Positions 36,691 through 47,229 of a stretch of DNA of 64,000 bases are shown piece after piece. Origin of the DNA: Affinibrenneria salicis. GTDB lineage: Bacteria; Pseudomonadota; Gammaproteobacteria; Enterobacterales; Enterobacteriaceae. Numbering within the stretch: the stretch's first letter is position 1; each line of letters begins with the position of its first letter. Made by a program: the position numbers and the translations under genes. Where the stretch lies: the NCBI RefSeq assembly GCF_008710095.1, contig NZ_VYKJ01000010.1, forward strand, positions 124,001-188,000, given 5' to 3'. The notes beneath the pieces are model-generated. The model had not been told where the DNA came from. It was given only the letters and a program-made list of their open reading frames with translations, and ran no database searches.

Positions 36691-37320
36691 GTGGATAAAA
36701 CTCAACCAATCAGCCAGGCCGACGCCCTGCCTGGCCGCACGACAACCATGCCCGTCGCCGCGACGCACGCCGTCAACGGCCACCCAATGGACGCGATCCC
36801 CGACAACCATGAGGTCGCCATCTTCACGATGGGCTGCTTCTGGGGCGTGGAGCGCCTGTTCTGGCAACAGGACGGCGTTTACAGCACCGCCGCCGGCTAC
36901 AGCGGCGGCTATACGCCAAACCCGACCTATAGCGAAGTTTGCACCGGACGAACCGGCCACGCCGAAGCCGTGCGGGTGGTGTTCGATCCCGCCGTCGTCA
37001 GCTACCAACAGTTGCTCCGGCTGTTCTGGGAAAATCACGATCCGGCGCAGGGCATGCGCCAGGGCGGCGATATCGGCACCCAATACCGTTCGGCGATCTA
37101 CCCCCTTTCGCCGCGTCAGGAACAGGCCGCGCGCCTGAGCTACCAGCAGTTCGCCGAAGCGATGCGCGCGGCGGGCGATACGCGCGCCATCAGCACGCAG
37201 ATCGAAGCCGCCGGCCCGTTCTACTACGCCGAGGACGAACATCAGCAGTATCTGTATAAAAACCCGCAGGGCTACTGCGGCCTGGGCGGCATCGGCGTTT
37301 GCCTGCCGCCGCAGCGTTGA
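36691..37320 (+). CDS. msrA: Peptide methionine sulfoxide reductase MsrA
   Basis: Reduces methionine-S-sulfoxide in proteins; 209 aa. The catalytic Cys49 is in [15 protein letters not shown], followed by [20 protein letters not shown] and the recycling Cys in [13 protein letters not shown] near the end. GTG start at 36691 after GGGAG. It is divergent from tamA and upstream of ytfL, in the same order as E. coli. Confidence 0.95.
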   Translation: MDKTQPISQADALPGRTTTMPVAATHAVNGHPMDAIPDNHEVAIFTMGCFWGVERLFWQQDGVYSTAAGYSGGYTPNPTYSEVCTGRTGHAEAVRVVFDPAVVSYQQLLRLFWENHDPAQGMRQGGDIGTQYRSAIYPLSPRQEQAARLSYQQFAEAMRAAGDTRAISTQIEAAGPFYYAEDEHQQYLYKNPQGYCGLGGIGVCLPPQR

Positions 37321-37376
37321 CGACTGGCGGTATTCTCACCACTGCTGTTATACTAGCGCCGCCGTATCCGGCCTCT

Positions 37377-37406
37377 GATGCCGGGTGATCTTATTCACCC
37401 GGCATC
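37377..37406 (+). other. Strong hairpin between msrA and ytfL
   Basis: GATGCCGGGTGA and TCACCCGGCATC form a perfect 12-bp stem around a 6-base loop. No T-run follows. It could end msrA transcription or be part of a structured ytfL leader; a second weaker stem (GGTAAC with GTTACC) lies at about 37450-37475. Confidence 0.65.
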
Positions 37407-37534
37407 GTTGATCGTAGAAAATAATGTTTTTTGGCTGAACTCCAGCCGCGGTAACGGCTTCCGCCTGGTTACCTTAGATTATGAATGCCTTCCTGAGGAT
37501 AGCAGACGCCCTGCCGGGCCAATGTTAATAAATT

Positions 37535-38881
37535 ATGTTAAACAGTATATTACTGATTCTTTTTCTGATCGCCGTGAGCGCGTTCTTCTCGATGTCGGAG
37601 ATCTCGTTGGCCGCCTCGCGCAAAATTAAACTTAAACAGATGGCCGATGAGGGCAATCTCAACGCCAGCCTGGTGCTGCAACTGCAGGAAACGCCGGGGA
37701 TCTTCTTTACCGTTATTCAGATTGGCGTCAACGCCGTGGCCATCCTGGCCGGTATCATCGGCGACGCCGCCTTCTCTCCGCTGTTCGATGCCGTTTTGTC
37801 CCGCATGTTTCCCGACGAACTGGTCAGCAAAATCAGCTTCTTCTGCTCCTTTGTCCTGGTGACCAGCCTGTTTATTCTGCTGGGCGACCTGACCCCGAAA
37901 CGCATCGGGATGATTGCGCCGGAAGCGGTGGCTGTCCGGATCATCAACCCGATGCGCTTCTGCCTGCTGGTATTCCGCCCGTTGGTCTGGCTGTTTAACG
38001 GTATGGCCAATATTATTTTCCGCCTGCTCAAGCTGCCGATGGTGCGCAAAGACGACATCACGTCGGACGATATTTACGCTGTTGTGGAGGCCGGCGCGCT
38101 GGCCGGGGTGCTGCGCAAACAGGAACACGAGCTGATTGAAAACGTGTTTGAGCTGGAATCCCGCACGGTGCCGTCGTCGATGACTTCGCGCGAAAGCGTG
38201 GTCTATTTCGAACTGCTGGAGAGCGAAGAACATATCAAAGAGAAGATCGCCCAGCAGCCGCACTCGAAGTTCCTGGTGTGCGACGGCAGCATCGATCAGG
38301 TCGTCGGCTATGTCGACTCCAAAGATCTGCTCAACCGCGTGCTGGCCAACCAGAGTCTGGCGCTAAACAGCGGGGTGCAGATTCGCTCCGCCCTGATCGT
38401 ACCGGATACATTAACGTTGTCCGAGGCGCTGGAAAGTTTTAAAACCGCCGGCGAAGACTTCGCGGTTATCCTGAACGAATACGCGCTGGTGGTGGGCATT
38501 ATCACCCTGAACGACGTGATGACCACCCTGATGGGCGATCTGGTTGGTCAGGGACTGGAAGAACAGATCGTGGCCCGCGACGAAAACTCATGGCTGGTGG
38601 AAGGCGGCACGCCGATCGATGACGTGATGCGCGTACTGGATATCGATGAGTTTCCCCACTCCGATAACTATGAAACCATCGGCGGTTTCATGATGTATAT
38701 GCTGCGCAAGATCCCCAAACGCACCGATTTTGTCCGCTTCTCAGGCTATAAATTCGAGGTGGTGGATATCGATAGCTACAAAATCGACCAGTTGCTGGTC
38801 ACGCGCATTGAGGAAAAGGCGCCTTCCGGCGCGAATGCCGGCGGCGCCAGAAGCGGCGATGAAGCGCCGCAGACGCCTTAA
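37535..38881 (+). CDS. ytfL: CNNM/CorC-type membrane protein YtfL (PaeA, polyamine export)
   Basis: 448 aa. Four-helix CNNM (DUF21) domain at residues 1-200 (SMSEISLAASRKIKLKQMAD, VTSLFILLGDLTPKRIGM), a CBS pair (about 205-340, SKFLVCDGSIDQVVGYVDSK), and a CorC/HlyC C-terminal domain (SWLVEGGTPIDDVMRVL, FEVVDIDSYKIDQLLV). The Salmonella/E. coli homologue was named PaeA for cadaverine and putrescine export; Mg/Co homeostasis is the older guess. No clear ribosome site was seen upstream. A bidirectional hairpin follows. Confidence 0.92.
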   Translation: MLNSILLILFLIAVSAFFSMSEISLAASRKIKLKQMADEGNLNASLVLQLQETPGIFFTVIQIGVNAVAILAGIIGDAAFSPLFDAVLSRMFPDELVSKISFFCSFVLVTSLFILLGDLTPKRIGMIAPEAVAVRIINPMRFCLLVFRPLVWLFNGMANIIFRLLKLPMVRKDDITSDDIYAVVEAGALAGVLRKQEHELIENVFELESRTVPSSMTSRESVVYFELLESEEHIKEKIAQQPHSKFLVCDGSIDQVVGYVDSKDLLNRVLANQSLALNSGVQIRSALIVPDTLTLSEALESFKTAGEDFAVILNEYALVVGIITLNDVMTTLMGDLVGQGLEEQIVARDENSWLVEGGTPIDDVMRVLDIDEFPHSDNYETIGGFMMYMLRKIPKRTDFVRFSGYKFEVVDIDSYKIDQLLVTRIEEKAPSGANAGGARSGDEAPQTP

Positions 38882-38893
38882 CGCCTGAACGAC

Positions 38894-38920
38894 GACGGCC
38901 CCCATCGGGGGCCGTCTTAA
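38894..38920. terminator. Terminator between convergent ytfL and ytfK
   Basis: GACGGCCCCC-ATC-GGGGGCCGTC, a 10-bp perfect GC-rich stem followed by TTAAT. It lies in the 56-bp gap between the two convergent stops. Confidence 0.7.
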
Positions 38921-38937
38921 TGGCTGTGCGGTCAAGG

Positions 38938-39144
38938 CTAACCCATTTCCGTTTGCAGGCGCATCACCTGCCGGTTCACCTCAGACATCACCAGAAAATG
39001 CTTTTTATCACGTATCTTCGGCAGCAAAATTTTGCCGTAATCGAATTCAAATGCCCCAATCCCTTTAATATAGATCCGGCCGCGAAATAGGGTTTTAACA
39101 TAGGTGGCGACCTTGATGGGATTGTATCGTTCGAAGATTCTCAT
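38938..39144 (-). CDS. ytfK: YtfK, stringent-response stimulator
   Basis: 68 aa, nearly the same as E. coli YtfK along its length ([57 protein letters not shown]). YtfK binds SpoT and promotes (p)ppGpp build-up under phosphate or fatty-acid starvation. Clear GGAGAG before the ATG at 39144. The 440-bp region upstream may hold PhoB-type control, but no pho box is obvious. Confidence 0.93.
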   Translation of the reverse strand: MRIFERYNPIKVATYVKTLFRGRIYIKGIGAFEFDYGKILLPKIRDKKHFLVMSEVNRQVMRLQTEMG

Positions 39145-39585
39145 CTTTTTACTCTCCTCCCGTTTACTTTACGCTGCCGCGGCGTCCGAATCCGTTATCG
39201 CCCGCGACGCATCAATCAGATGCATACTGTTAGTGTAGTATAAGCGCCGTTAGTTCCTGCATTGACAGAATTCTTTGCTGCTTTTACATATTATTACAGA
39301 CAGCTTTTAATACTATTAGCAGCCCTACAGAATAAACCTTCAAACAGCAGTAGTTTATCGAACCACGAAAAAGCGCCGTCTGAACGGCCGCGCGAACAAC
39401 AAAATGCGGGCGGCCCGGCTGAGGAAAGCTAATGTAGTGCACAAATATGACCGGACGAAGACAGCGACATGGTAAAAAACGTCAAAAAATATGACGGTAA
39501 GGGGAACAAGCGAAACGAGGAAACAGACGCGGCGGTGGGATGACGCATCGAGCGGGTGATAGCCGATGCTATCACCCGCTGCGAT
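39145..39585. other. Gene-free gap between ytfK and cysQ with a 13-bp hairpin
   Basis: About 440 bp, AT-rich in 39230-39360. The only clear structure is AGCGGGTGATAGC-CGAT-GCTATCACCCGCT (39551-39580), a perfect 13-bp stem directly after the cysQ stop that may help end its transcript; no T-run follows on the minus strand. No ORF with coding character. Confidence 0.6.
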
Positions 39586-40326
39586 TCAGAAAAGCGAAAC
39601 GCGGAAACCGGGGTTGAGGAACGATTCGCGCGGCAGATATGACAGCGGTTGTCCCTGCCAGTCATTAACCTGTGCGCCGGCGGCGGCGGCTACGGCGTGA
39701 CCAGCCGCCGTATCCCACACGTTAGTGGGCCCAAAGCGCGGGTAAAGCTGCGCCTTACCTTCCGCCACCAGGCAGAACTTCAGCGACGATCCCACCGCCA
39801 CCGTCTGGTGTTCGCCCAGTTGATGCAGATAATCCTTCAGTTCGCTATCCAGATGCGAACGGCTCACCACGACCAGCGGCGGACGAGCGTCCTGCACTTT
39901 AATCTCTCGCCGGACGCCCTGCTCTTCCTTCCAGGCTTTACCGTCGGCGGCGGCATACATCACGCCGGTCACCGGAACATAGACGACGCCCAGCACCGGC
40001 TGCCCCTGCTCGATTAGCGCAATATTCACGGTAAAATCGCCGTTACGATGCAGGAATTCCTTAGTACCGTCCAGCGGATCGACCAGCCAGTAGCGCTGCC
40101 AGTGCTGACGTACCTGCCAGGATGGAGGATCCTCTTCCGACAGTAGCGGGACGGCGGGAAACAGCGCGCTCAGCCCCTGTTTAATCACCCGATGCGCCGC
40201 CAGGTCGGCCGCCGTAACCGGCGAATCATCTTTTTTATGCATGACGTTCAGCGGCTGATGCCCCTGATAGACCTGCATAATCTCAGCGCCGGCATCGCGC
40301 GCCAGCTGACAAATTTGCTCTAACAT
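39586..40326 (-). CDS. cysQ: 3'(2'),5'-bisphosphate nucleotidase CysQ
   Basis: Removes the 3'-phosphate of PAP, the by-product of sulfate assimilation and acyl-carrier transfer. 246 aa of the inositol monophosphatase fold. Metal site visible in [26 protein letters not shown] (Glu-Glu) and [20 protein letters not shown] (DPLDGT); the distal Asp is in [16 protein letters not shown]. It is divergent from cpdB, as in E. coli. Confidence 0.95.
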   Translation of the reverse strand: MLEQICQLARDAGAEIMQVYQGHQPLNVMHKKDDSPVTAADLAAHRVIKQGLSALFPAVPLLSEEDPPSWQVRQHWQRYWLVDPLDGTKEFLHRNGDFTVNIALIEQGQPVLGVVYVPVTGVMYAAADGKAWKEEQGVRREIKVQDARPPLVVVSRSHLDSELKDYLHQLGEHQTVAVGSSLKFCLVAEGKAQLYPRFGPTNVWDTAAGHAVAAAAGAQVNDWQGQPLSYLPRESFLNPGFRVSLF

Positions 40327-40534
40327 TAGCTACCTCATTAATCGGAACGCCGCTCATCGCGGGATAACCGACAGCCCGGAGACGAATGACCTAAAGAATA
40401 GCCGCTCCGCCGCCCCAACTCCAGCCGTCCACGCTGGCGCGCGGAAAGGAAACAGAGTGAAGCCACACGTGGCGCGCCGACTGATGCGCTGTCACATTCA
40501 CACTATATTATGGCAAACGATCTCTCTTTATTTC

Positions 40535-40673
40535 ATACCCTGAAAATTCGAGTCGCGGAACAAAACGTTGTCGTTTCGAACAACGCCGTGCGTTAGTCCT
40601 TTCCGGGCCAGACCCGCACGTGGGTCGGGCAACAAGGCCAACGTATCTGCAACTGGCCGTATTACCGGGTATA
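40535..40673. repeat. ERIC-like repeat (copy 4) in the cysQ-cpdB gap
   Basis: Ends ATACCCTGAAAATTCGAG and TACCGGGTATAT with an inner part (ACAAAACGTTGTCGTTTCGA) shared with copy 5 at 42789. It ends about 30 bp before the cpdB start, so it lies in the cpdB leader. The rest of the 40327-40705 gap holds no gene. Confidence 0.65.
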
Positions 40674-40705
40674 TTTGTTATTCTGGTTTCATCAGGAGCG
40701 AAGTA

Positions 40706-42655
40706 ATGAAGCACCCTTTAGTCATTTCCCTGCTTGCCATACTCATTCCGGCAACCGCCTCAGCCGCCACGGTCGATTTCCGCATTCTCGAAACCACCGA
40801 TCTGCACAGCAATATGATGGATTTCGACTACTACAAAGACCTGCCGACCGAACAATTTGGCCTGGTGCGCGCCGTCAGCCTGATTCAGGCCGCGCGTCAA
40901 CAGGCGACCAATAGCGTACTGGTCGACAACGGCGATCTGATTCAGGGCAGCCCGCTGGGTGATTATATAGCGGCAAAAGGACTGGCCGACGGCGAGATTC
41001 ATCCGATTTATCAGGTGATGAATACGCTCGATTACTCGGTGGGGACTATCGGTAATCACGAATTCAACTACGGGCTGGATTATCTGCGCAAAGCGCTGTC
41101 CGGCGCGAATTTTCCCTATGTAAACGCCAACGTGATCGACGTCGCCAGCGGTAAACCGCTGTTCAGGCCGTGGCTGATGGAAGAAAAGAGCGTGACGGAC
41201 AGAGCGGGCAAACGTCACACATTGCGCATCGGCTACATCGGCTTTGTGCCGCCGCAGGTAATGACCTGGGACAAAATGAATCTGACCGGCAAAGTCACGG
41301 TGGAAGATATCACCGCCAGCGCGAAAAAATGGGTGCCGGAGATGCGCCGCCAGGGCGCCGATGTGGTCATCGTCCTTGCCCACACCGGTCTCTCTTCCGA
41401 GCCCTATAAGCCGATGGCGGAAAACTCGGTCTACTACCTCAGCCAGGTGCCGGGCATTGACGCCATCGTATTCGGCCATGCCCACGCGCTGTTCCCCCAC
41501 AAAGATTTCGCCGCGCTCCCCGGGGCGGATATCGCCCGCGGCACGCTGAATGGCGTCCCGGCGGTGATGCCCGGCCGCTGGGGCGATCATCTGGGAGTGG
41601 TCGATCTGGTGTTGAATAACGACGGCGGCCAGTGGCGGGTGGCCGAATCCCGCGCCGAAGCGCGTCCGATTTACGATAAGGCCGGGCGGAAGTCGCTGGC
41701 GGCGCCGGACGCGCGCCTGACGCAGTTACTCGCCGAGGCCCACCAGAAAACACGCGAATTCGTCAGCCAGCCTATCGGCAAAGCCAGCGATAATATGTAC
41801 AGCTATCTGGCGCTGATCCAGGACGATCCGACCGTGCAAATCGTGAATAACGCGCAGCGCGCCTATAGCGAACATGTCATTCAGGGCAATCCGGAACTGG
41901 CCAACCTGCCGGTGTTGTCCGCCGCCGCGCCGTTTAAGGCGGGCGGACGTAAAGACGATCCGACCAGCTATGTGGAAGTGGCGAAGGGTCAGCTGACCTT
42001 GCGCAATGCCGCCGATCTGTATCTCTACCCGAATACGCTGGTGGTACTGAAAGTCAGCGGACGCAATGTCAAAGAGTGGCTGGAATGTTCGGCCGGCCAG
42101 TTTAATCGGATCGACGTCAACCAGACCAAGCCGCAATCGCTGCTCAACTGGGAGGGGTTCCGCAGCTATAATTTCGATGTGATCGACGGCGTCAGCTATC
42201 AGATCGATGTCACGCAACCGGCGCGTTACGACGGCGACTGCCGCCTGATTAACCCACAGGCTGAACGTATTCAGCAACTGAGCTACCTCGGCAAACCGAT
42301 CGATCCCAACGCGCAGTTTTTGATCGCCACCAATAATTATCGCGCCTACGGCGGGAGCTTTTCGGGCACAGGCGGCGACCAGGTCGTCTTTGCCGCGCCG
42401 GACGAAAACCGCGCCGTCCTGACCGCCTGGATTGGCGAGGAAACGAAAAAGGTCGGCGAGGTCACGCCGCAGGCGGATAATAACTGGCGGCTGGCGCCCA
42501 TTAACAGCAAGGTGGCGCTGGACATCCGTTTCGAAACGTCGCCGGACAGCAAAGCGGCGGCCTTCATCGCCGAAAAAGCGCAGTACCCGCTCACGCGGAT
42601 CGGCCAGGATGAGCATGGTTTCGCCCTGTACCGCATCGACCTGCAGCGGCCGTAA
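40706..42655 (+). CDS. cpdB: 2',3'-cyclic-nucleotide 2'-phosphodiesterase / 3'-nucleotidase CpdB
   Basis: Periplasmic enzyme that salvages 2',3'-cNMPs and 3'-nucleotides. 649 aa; signal peptide to about residue 20 (ATASA). N-terminal metallophosphoesterase: [52 protein letters not shown] and [12 protein letters not shown]. The C-terminal 5'-nucleotidase domain begins near residue 350 ([16 protein letters not shown]) with [10 protein letters not shown] and NLYPNT-like blocks. Start at 40706 after CAGGAG. Full length. Confidence 0.95.
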   Translation: MKHPLVISLLAILIPATASAATVDFRILETTDLHSNMMDFDYYKDLPTEQFGLVRAVSLIQAARQQATNSVLVDNGDLIQGSPLGDYIAAKGLADGEIHPIYQVMNTLDYSVGTIGNHEFNYGLDYLRKALSGANFPYVNANVIDVASGKPLFRPWLMEEKSVTDRAGKRHTLRIGYIGFVPPQVMTWDKMNLTGKVTVEDITASAKKWVPEMRRQGADVVIVLAHTGLSSEPYKPMAENSVYYLSQVPGIDAIVFGHAHALFPHKDFAALPGADIARGTLNGVPAVMPGRWGDHLGVVDLVLNNDGGQWRVAESRAEARPIYDKAGRKSLAAPDARLTQLLAEAHQKTREFVSQPIGKASDNMYSYLALIQDDPTVQIVNNAQRAYSEHVIQGNPELANLPVLSAAAPFKAGGRKDDPTSYVEVAKGQLTLRNAADLYLYPNTLVVLKVSGRNVKEWLECSAGQFNRIDVNQTKPQSLLNWEGFRSYNFDVIDGVSYQIDVTQPARYDGDCRLINPQAERIQQLSYLGKPIDPNAQFLIATNNYRAYGGSFSGTGGDQVVFAAPDENRAVLTAWIGEETKKVGEVTPQADNNWRLAPINSKVALDIRFETSPDSKAAAFIAEKAQYPLTRIGQDEHGFALYRIDLQRP

Positions 42656-42686
42656 CGCGCGGCGGACTTACGCCCGCTGATTTATC

Positions 42687-42716
42687 CGGGTAACGCGCCG
42701 GCTGGCGCGTTACCCG
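42687..42716 (+). terminator. Hairpin after cpdB
   Basis: CGGGTAACGCGCC-GGCT-GGCGCGTTACCCG, a perfect 13-bp stem 31 bp after the cpdB stop. It lacks a T-run, so it may act with Rho or protect the 3' end. Confidence 0.55.
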
Positions 42717-42788
42717 ACGCGGCAATCGATACCTGAACGCGCGCCCTCAGTCAAAGAATAAGACGCCGCCGTACCGTTGTACTATTAT

Positions 42789-43027
42789 CATATCCTGAAT
42801 AATTTGAGTTGCAGGACAAAACGTTATCGTTTTGAAACAACGCGCAGCGTTGGTCCTTGACGGGCGATACGCATTCATGCGGCTCATTATGCGGCATGGG
42901 AACGATAACTCCGCCGGGCGCGGATGTTAGCGCCGCCGCCGGCGTCTCCACATGGGAAAACCCAGAAACAGGCCGAAGAATTGAGCGCAGTCAACGCGCC
43001 TGCAGCTTAAAGTATGACGGGTATATA
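42789..43027. repeat. ERIC-like repeat with extra inner sequence (copy 5)
   Basis: Ends CCTGAATAATTTGAGTTGC (left) and GCAGCTTAAAGTATGACGGG (right). At 239 bp it is longer than the usual 127 bp, so something was inserted or two copies merged. The inner part AACGTTATCGTTTTGAA resembles copy 4. It fills most of the cpdB-flavodoxin gap (42656-43119), which has no gene. Confidence 0.6.
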
Positions 43028-43119
43028 ACTTTGTATCCGGCGGAAATCACCGGCGCGCTGATACAGCGATGGCCAGGTGATAATGTTAATCCGTGTTTAA
43101 AACTGAGTACGAGGCTGCT

Positions 43120-43674
43120 ATGTCAAAAGTTATTGTGATTTACCATTCTGGTTATGGTCATACCGAACGTCTGGCCGAAGCGGTTGCGCAAGGCGCCGGC
43201 GCGGAACTGATCGCCATCGACGCCGAAGGCAACATTAGCGAAGCGCAGTGGGCGGCGCTGGCGGCTGCCGACGCCATCATTTTCGGCACGCCTACCTATA
43301 TGGGCGGCCCAAGCTGGCAGTTTAAGAAATTTGCCGACGCCAGTTCTAAACAGTGGTTTAGCCGCGCCTGGAGCGATAAGGTTTTCGGCGGCTTTACCAA
43401 CAGCGCCAGTCTGAACGGCGATAAGCAAGTCACGCTGATTTCCCTGCAGACGCTGGCTTCGCAGCACGGCGGCATCTGGGTCAGCCTGGGGAATCTGCCC
43501 GCCAATACGAAAACATCGACGCGCAGCGATGTAAATAGTCTCGGCGGATCGGTCGGTTTTCTCGCGCAGACCCCTTCCGATGCCAGCGTCGATGAAGTGG
43601 TTGACGGCGATCTGGCCACCGGTAAGGCCTACGGTCAGCGCGTGGCCGCCATCGCCGACCGGCTGGCGAAATAA
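43120..43674 (+). CDS. Flavodoxin-family NAD(P)H:quinone oxidoreductase-like protein
   Basis: 184 aa from MSKVIVIYHSGYGHTERLAE (43120). FMN-binding flavodoxin fold: phosphate loop HSGYGHTERLAEAV, flavin loops FGTPTYMGGPSWQFK and NSASLNGDKQVTL, and a Trp-containing segment KQWFSRAWSDKVFGGF. It is close to WrbA-type NAD(P)H:quinone oxidoreductases but shorter. Reduction of quinones or electrophiles is likely, though not shown. It stands where E. coli has cycA-ytfE-ytfF-ytfGH, between cpdB and fklB. Confidence 0.82.
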   Translation: MSKVIVIYHSGYGHTERLAEAVAQGAGAELIAIDAEGNISEAQWAALAAADAIIFGTPTYMGGPSWQFKKFADASSKQWFSRAWSDKVFGGFTNSASLNGDKQVTLISLQTLASQHGGIWVSLGNLPANTKTSTRSDVNSLGGSVGFLAQTPSDASVDEVVDGDLATGKAYGQRVAAIADRLAK

Positions 43675-43694
43675 GCCGCCGCCTCATTAGCCCA

Positions 43695-43721
43695 AAGGCA
43701 CCCGTCGGGTGCCTTCTTTTT
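43695..43721. terminator. Intrinsic terminator after the flavodoxin gene
   Basis: AAGGCACCC-GTC-GGGTGCCTT followed by CTTTTT. It lies between convergent genes and can serve fklB weakly in reverse. Confidence 0.88.
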
Positions 43722-43750
43722 GTGTCTCTTATCCTAATCGCGCCTGGCGC

Positions 43751-44371
43751 TTACAGGATCTCCAGCAGCTCCACTTCGAAAATCAGCGCGCTGAACGGCG
43801 GAATAGCCGCGCCGGCGCCGCGTTCGCCGTAAGCCAGTTCCTGCGGGATATACAGCTCCCATTTGGAGCCGACCGGCATCAGCGTCAGGGCTTCGATCCA
43901 GCCGGGAATCACGCCGCTGACCGGAAATTCCGCCGGCTGGCCGCGCTGCACCGAGCTGTCGAATACGGTGCCGTCAATCAGGCGGCCGGTGTAATGCACC
44001 CGCACGCGATCCTGGCGCGACGGAATGCCGCCCTCGCCCTGAGTCAATACGCGAAACTGCAGGCCGGATTCCGTGCTGCTCACCTCTTCCTTCTGCGCAT
44101 TTTCCGCCAGGAAGCGCTGGCCGTCCTGCGCCAGAGATTTCTGCCGCTCGCGGCGTACCGCATCGGCGCGTTCATGAATTTCACGCAGCGCGCGATGGAC
44201 CACATCCACGGGCACCGCCGGCGTATTTCCCTCCAGGGCATCACGCAAGCCAGCCAGCAGCGCTTCCGGTTGTAAACCTTCCAGGCCCGACTCCTGCAAC
44301 TGCTGACCTACCTGTAAACCGATACCGTAACTTGCCTGCGCTTCGACGCTCTCATAAGAAGGGGTTGTCAT
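43751..44371 (-). CDS. fklB: FKBP-type peptidyl-prolyl isomerase FklB (FKBP22)
   Basis: 206 aa. An N-terminal helical dimerisation domain ([36 protein letters not shown]) joins a C-terminal FKBP domain ([76 protein letters not shown]). It accelerates proline isomerisation in folding; no signal peptide is visible. Same place as in E. coli, next to ytfB. Confidence 0.94.
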   Translation of the reverse strand: MTTPSYESVEAQASYGIGLQVGQQLQESGLEGLQPEALLAGLRDALEGNTPAVPVDVVHRALREIHERADAVRRERQKSLAQDGQRFLAENAQKEEVSSTESGLQFRVLTQGEGGIPSRQDRVRVHYTGRLIDGTVFDSSVQRGQPAEFPVSGVIPGWIEALTLMPVGSKWELYIPQELAYGERGAGAAIPPFSALIFEVELLEIL

Positions 44372-44588
44372 GAATGTTCCTTTAATCTGTAAAAAATCGA
44401 GACAGCAGCATAACAGCGCAGCGGATTAGGGTAAAATCCTGTATGCGAGCGCGACATGTCATCCGAGAGTCGCGCCTGCGCGGATGCGCGGGATTCACTG
44501 TGTCTGAGGCCTTAAAAATTAACGCATTAACCGACACATCCGGTTGATGGCGTACATTATCTTCAATATCGCGGAAAGAGAGGTCATC

Positions 44589-45239
44589 ATGAGGAGGATT
44601 GCGCCCGGAAAACGGAAAACCGCCTGGGACTATCAGTCGTTACTCCACACCGCTCTGCGTTTATGGCGTCGCACACCGGCTGGCGCAGCCGGCGGCGCTT
44701 CTGTGTTTCAGTCACTGGGGCGGCAAATCCGTGGGCTGCTGAGCAAAATCTGGCACCTTCCCGACCATTACCACTGGATGGAACCGCTGCCCTACGCGCA
44801 CCGGCGCGGCGTACTGATTGCGATCGGCATCCTGCTGCTGGCGCTGCTGCTGCCTTACACGCCGCCGTCCGTGCCGCACAGCCCGCCGACCGATAGCGGC
44901 CCGCAACAGGAAACGGCCCCCCTGCAGGCGAACCTGACAGGAGAACCGGCCGCGCCGCCGTCCGCTGCGCGCCAGGTGAACTGGCAACGTTATCAAATTG
45001 CGTCGGGTCAGACGCTGGCACAGCTGTTTCGCGATAATAATCTGCCGGTCAGCGATGTCTTCGCCATGGCGCAGGTGGAAGGACGCGAAAGGCCGCTGAG
45101 CGACTTGCGCGCCGGCCAGGAGGTCAGGATTCAGTTAAATAGCCAGGGCATGGTCGCCCGACTGGAGATTGATACCACGGATAATCAGACCATTCGCTTT
45201 ATACGCCAGTCCGACGGCGCCTTTCAGCGCAGACCGTAA
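44589..45239 (+). CDS. ytfB: YtfB, OapA-family cell-division/envelope protein
   Basis: Started at ATG 44589 (GAGAGG upstream), 216 aa. A basic cytoplasmic N-terminus leads to LPDHYHWMEPLPYAHRRGVL and one TM helix (about residues 75-92). A Pro-rich linker and the C-terminal OapA/LysM-like domain (WQRYQIASGQTLAQLFRDNN, LSDLRAGQEVRIQLNSQG) follow. YtfB localises to the septum and binds glycans in E. coli. The N-terminal 45 residues are longer than I recall for E. coli, so a later start is possible. Confidence 0.85.
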   Translation: MRRIAPGKRKTAWDYQSLLHTALRLWRRTPAGAAGGASVFQSLGRQIRGLLSKIWHLPDHYHWMEPLPYAHRRGVLIAIGILLLALLLPYTPPSVPHSPPTDSGPQQETAPLQANLTGEPAAPPSAARQVNWQRYQIASGQTLAQLFRDNNLPVSDVFAMAQVEGRERPLSDLRAGQEVRIQLNSQGMVARLEIDTTDNQTIRFIRQSDGAFQRRP

Positions 45240-45268
45240 TGCAGCCGGTTTCCGGCGCGATGAATAGC

Positions 45269-45296
45269 AAAACGCCGGCCCAAAGGCCGGCGTTTT
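45269..45296. terminator. Bidirectional terminator between ytfB and rplI
   Basis: AAAACGCCGGCC-CAAA-GGCCGGCGTTTT, a 12-bp stem with A and T tracts on both sides, between convergent ytfB and rplI. Confidence 0.9.
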
Positions 45297-45341
45297 AGCG
45301 GTGGACGGGCCCACAGGCCAGTCCGGTGCGCCGCAGCAAAA

Positions 45342-45794
45342 TTATGCTTCAGCAACAACCACAACGTTCAGCGTCGCGAAAACGTCGCTGTGCACCTGGA
45401 AGCTCACTTCATGATCGCCCAGGGTACGCAGAACGCCGTTCGGCAGACGAACTTCGCTTTTAGCAACTTCAACACCGGCCGCCGTTACCGCATCAGCGAT
45501 ATCACGCGTACCGATAGAACCGAACAGTTTGCCTTCATCGCCTGCTTTAGACGCGAGGGTTACCGTTGCCAGTTCAGTGATCTTAGCTGCGCGAGCTTCA
45601 GCAGCGGCCAGAACGTCGGCCAGTTTGGCTTCCAGTTCGGCGCGGCGCGCTTCGAAGTACTCAACGTTCTTTTTGGTTGCCGGGACAGCTTTACCCTGCG
45701 GAACCAGGAAGTTACGGGCATAGCCCGCTTTAACGTTTACCTGCTCACCCAGGCTGCCCAGGTTTGCTACTTTATCAAGCAGAATAACTTGCAT
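45342..45794 (-). CDS. rplI: 50S ribosomal protein L9
   Basis: 150 aa, complete. N-terminal rRNA-binding domain [40 protein letters not shown]; long connecting helix ([20 protein letters not shown]); C-terminal domain with [13 protein letters not shown]. Last gene of the rpsF-priB-rpsR-rplI operon; the L9 signature G-x2-V-x-VKxGYARNFL is present. Confidence 0.98.
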   Translation of the reverse strand: MQVILLDKVANLGSLGEQVNVKAGYARNFLVPQGKAVPATKKNVEYFEARRAELEAKLADVLAAAEARAAKITELATVTLASKAGDEGKLFGSIGTRDIADAVTAAGVEVAKSEVRLPNGVLRTLGDHEVSFQVHSDVFATLNVVVVAEA

Positions 45795-45833
45795 TACCTT
45801 ATCCTCTCAAAGTCGTTAATGGACAGTGGCCGA

Positions 45834-46386
<553 letters not shown>

Positions 46387-46391
46387 GGCAA

Positions 46392-46802
<411 letters not shown>

Positions 46803-46824
46803 TTATTCAGCCTCCTGTCAGGGT

Positions 46825-46868
46825 CAGCCGTGGCCCATGGAAGCAAGGAACGTGTTTGTGAACGGCTG
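46825..46868 (-). promoter_or_regulatory. Likely S6:S18-binding leader hairpin of rpsF mRNA
   Basis: In the untranslated leader, CAGCCGT (46862-46868, minus strand) pairs with ACGGCTG (46825-46831), enclosing a 30-base arm with CACAAACACGTTCC. A hairpin mimicking the S18 site on 16S rRNA is known in rpsF leaders and lets the S6:S18 complex repress translation. The assignment rests on place and pairing. Confidence 0.6.
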
Positions 46869-46883
46869 AAAAAATGACGCGTA

Positions 46884-46912
46884 ATTATATTGGCCCCGGC
46901 CCAGGAACACAA
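46884..46912 (-). promoter_or_regulatory. Promoter of the rpsF operon
   Basis: Perfect TATAAT (46884-46889, minus strand) with TTGTGT at 46907-46912 and a 17-bp spacer. It gives a leader of about 95 bases containing the hairpin above. No gene is seen in 46913-47229. Confidence 0.7.
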
Positions 46913-47229
46913 GGTGGATTGCGATTATCTTGTAAAATCTGACCCATCCACCTCGCAGGCAGCGACGCAGCGAATTGATGTGGTCCGCACGCTGAAAACG
47001 CCCGGAGGCCGTTGGACGAAAAAACCGGCCTTTTACCAGGTCGCGGCGCGCGGCGCAGGACAACTCATGGCGCCAGGCTGGAAACCGCCAGACTGAACGG
47101 ATCTTGCCCGGTAACGGGTGGACACGGCCTTAAGCAAGATTGCTTTCCTCAAATTATATCGGGCTTACCCCGCAACAGGCGCTATGCCGCCGGCTGTAAT
47201 CAATCTCAATATTCAAATATCGCCGGTTT

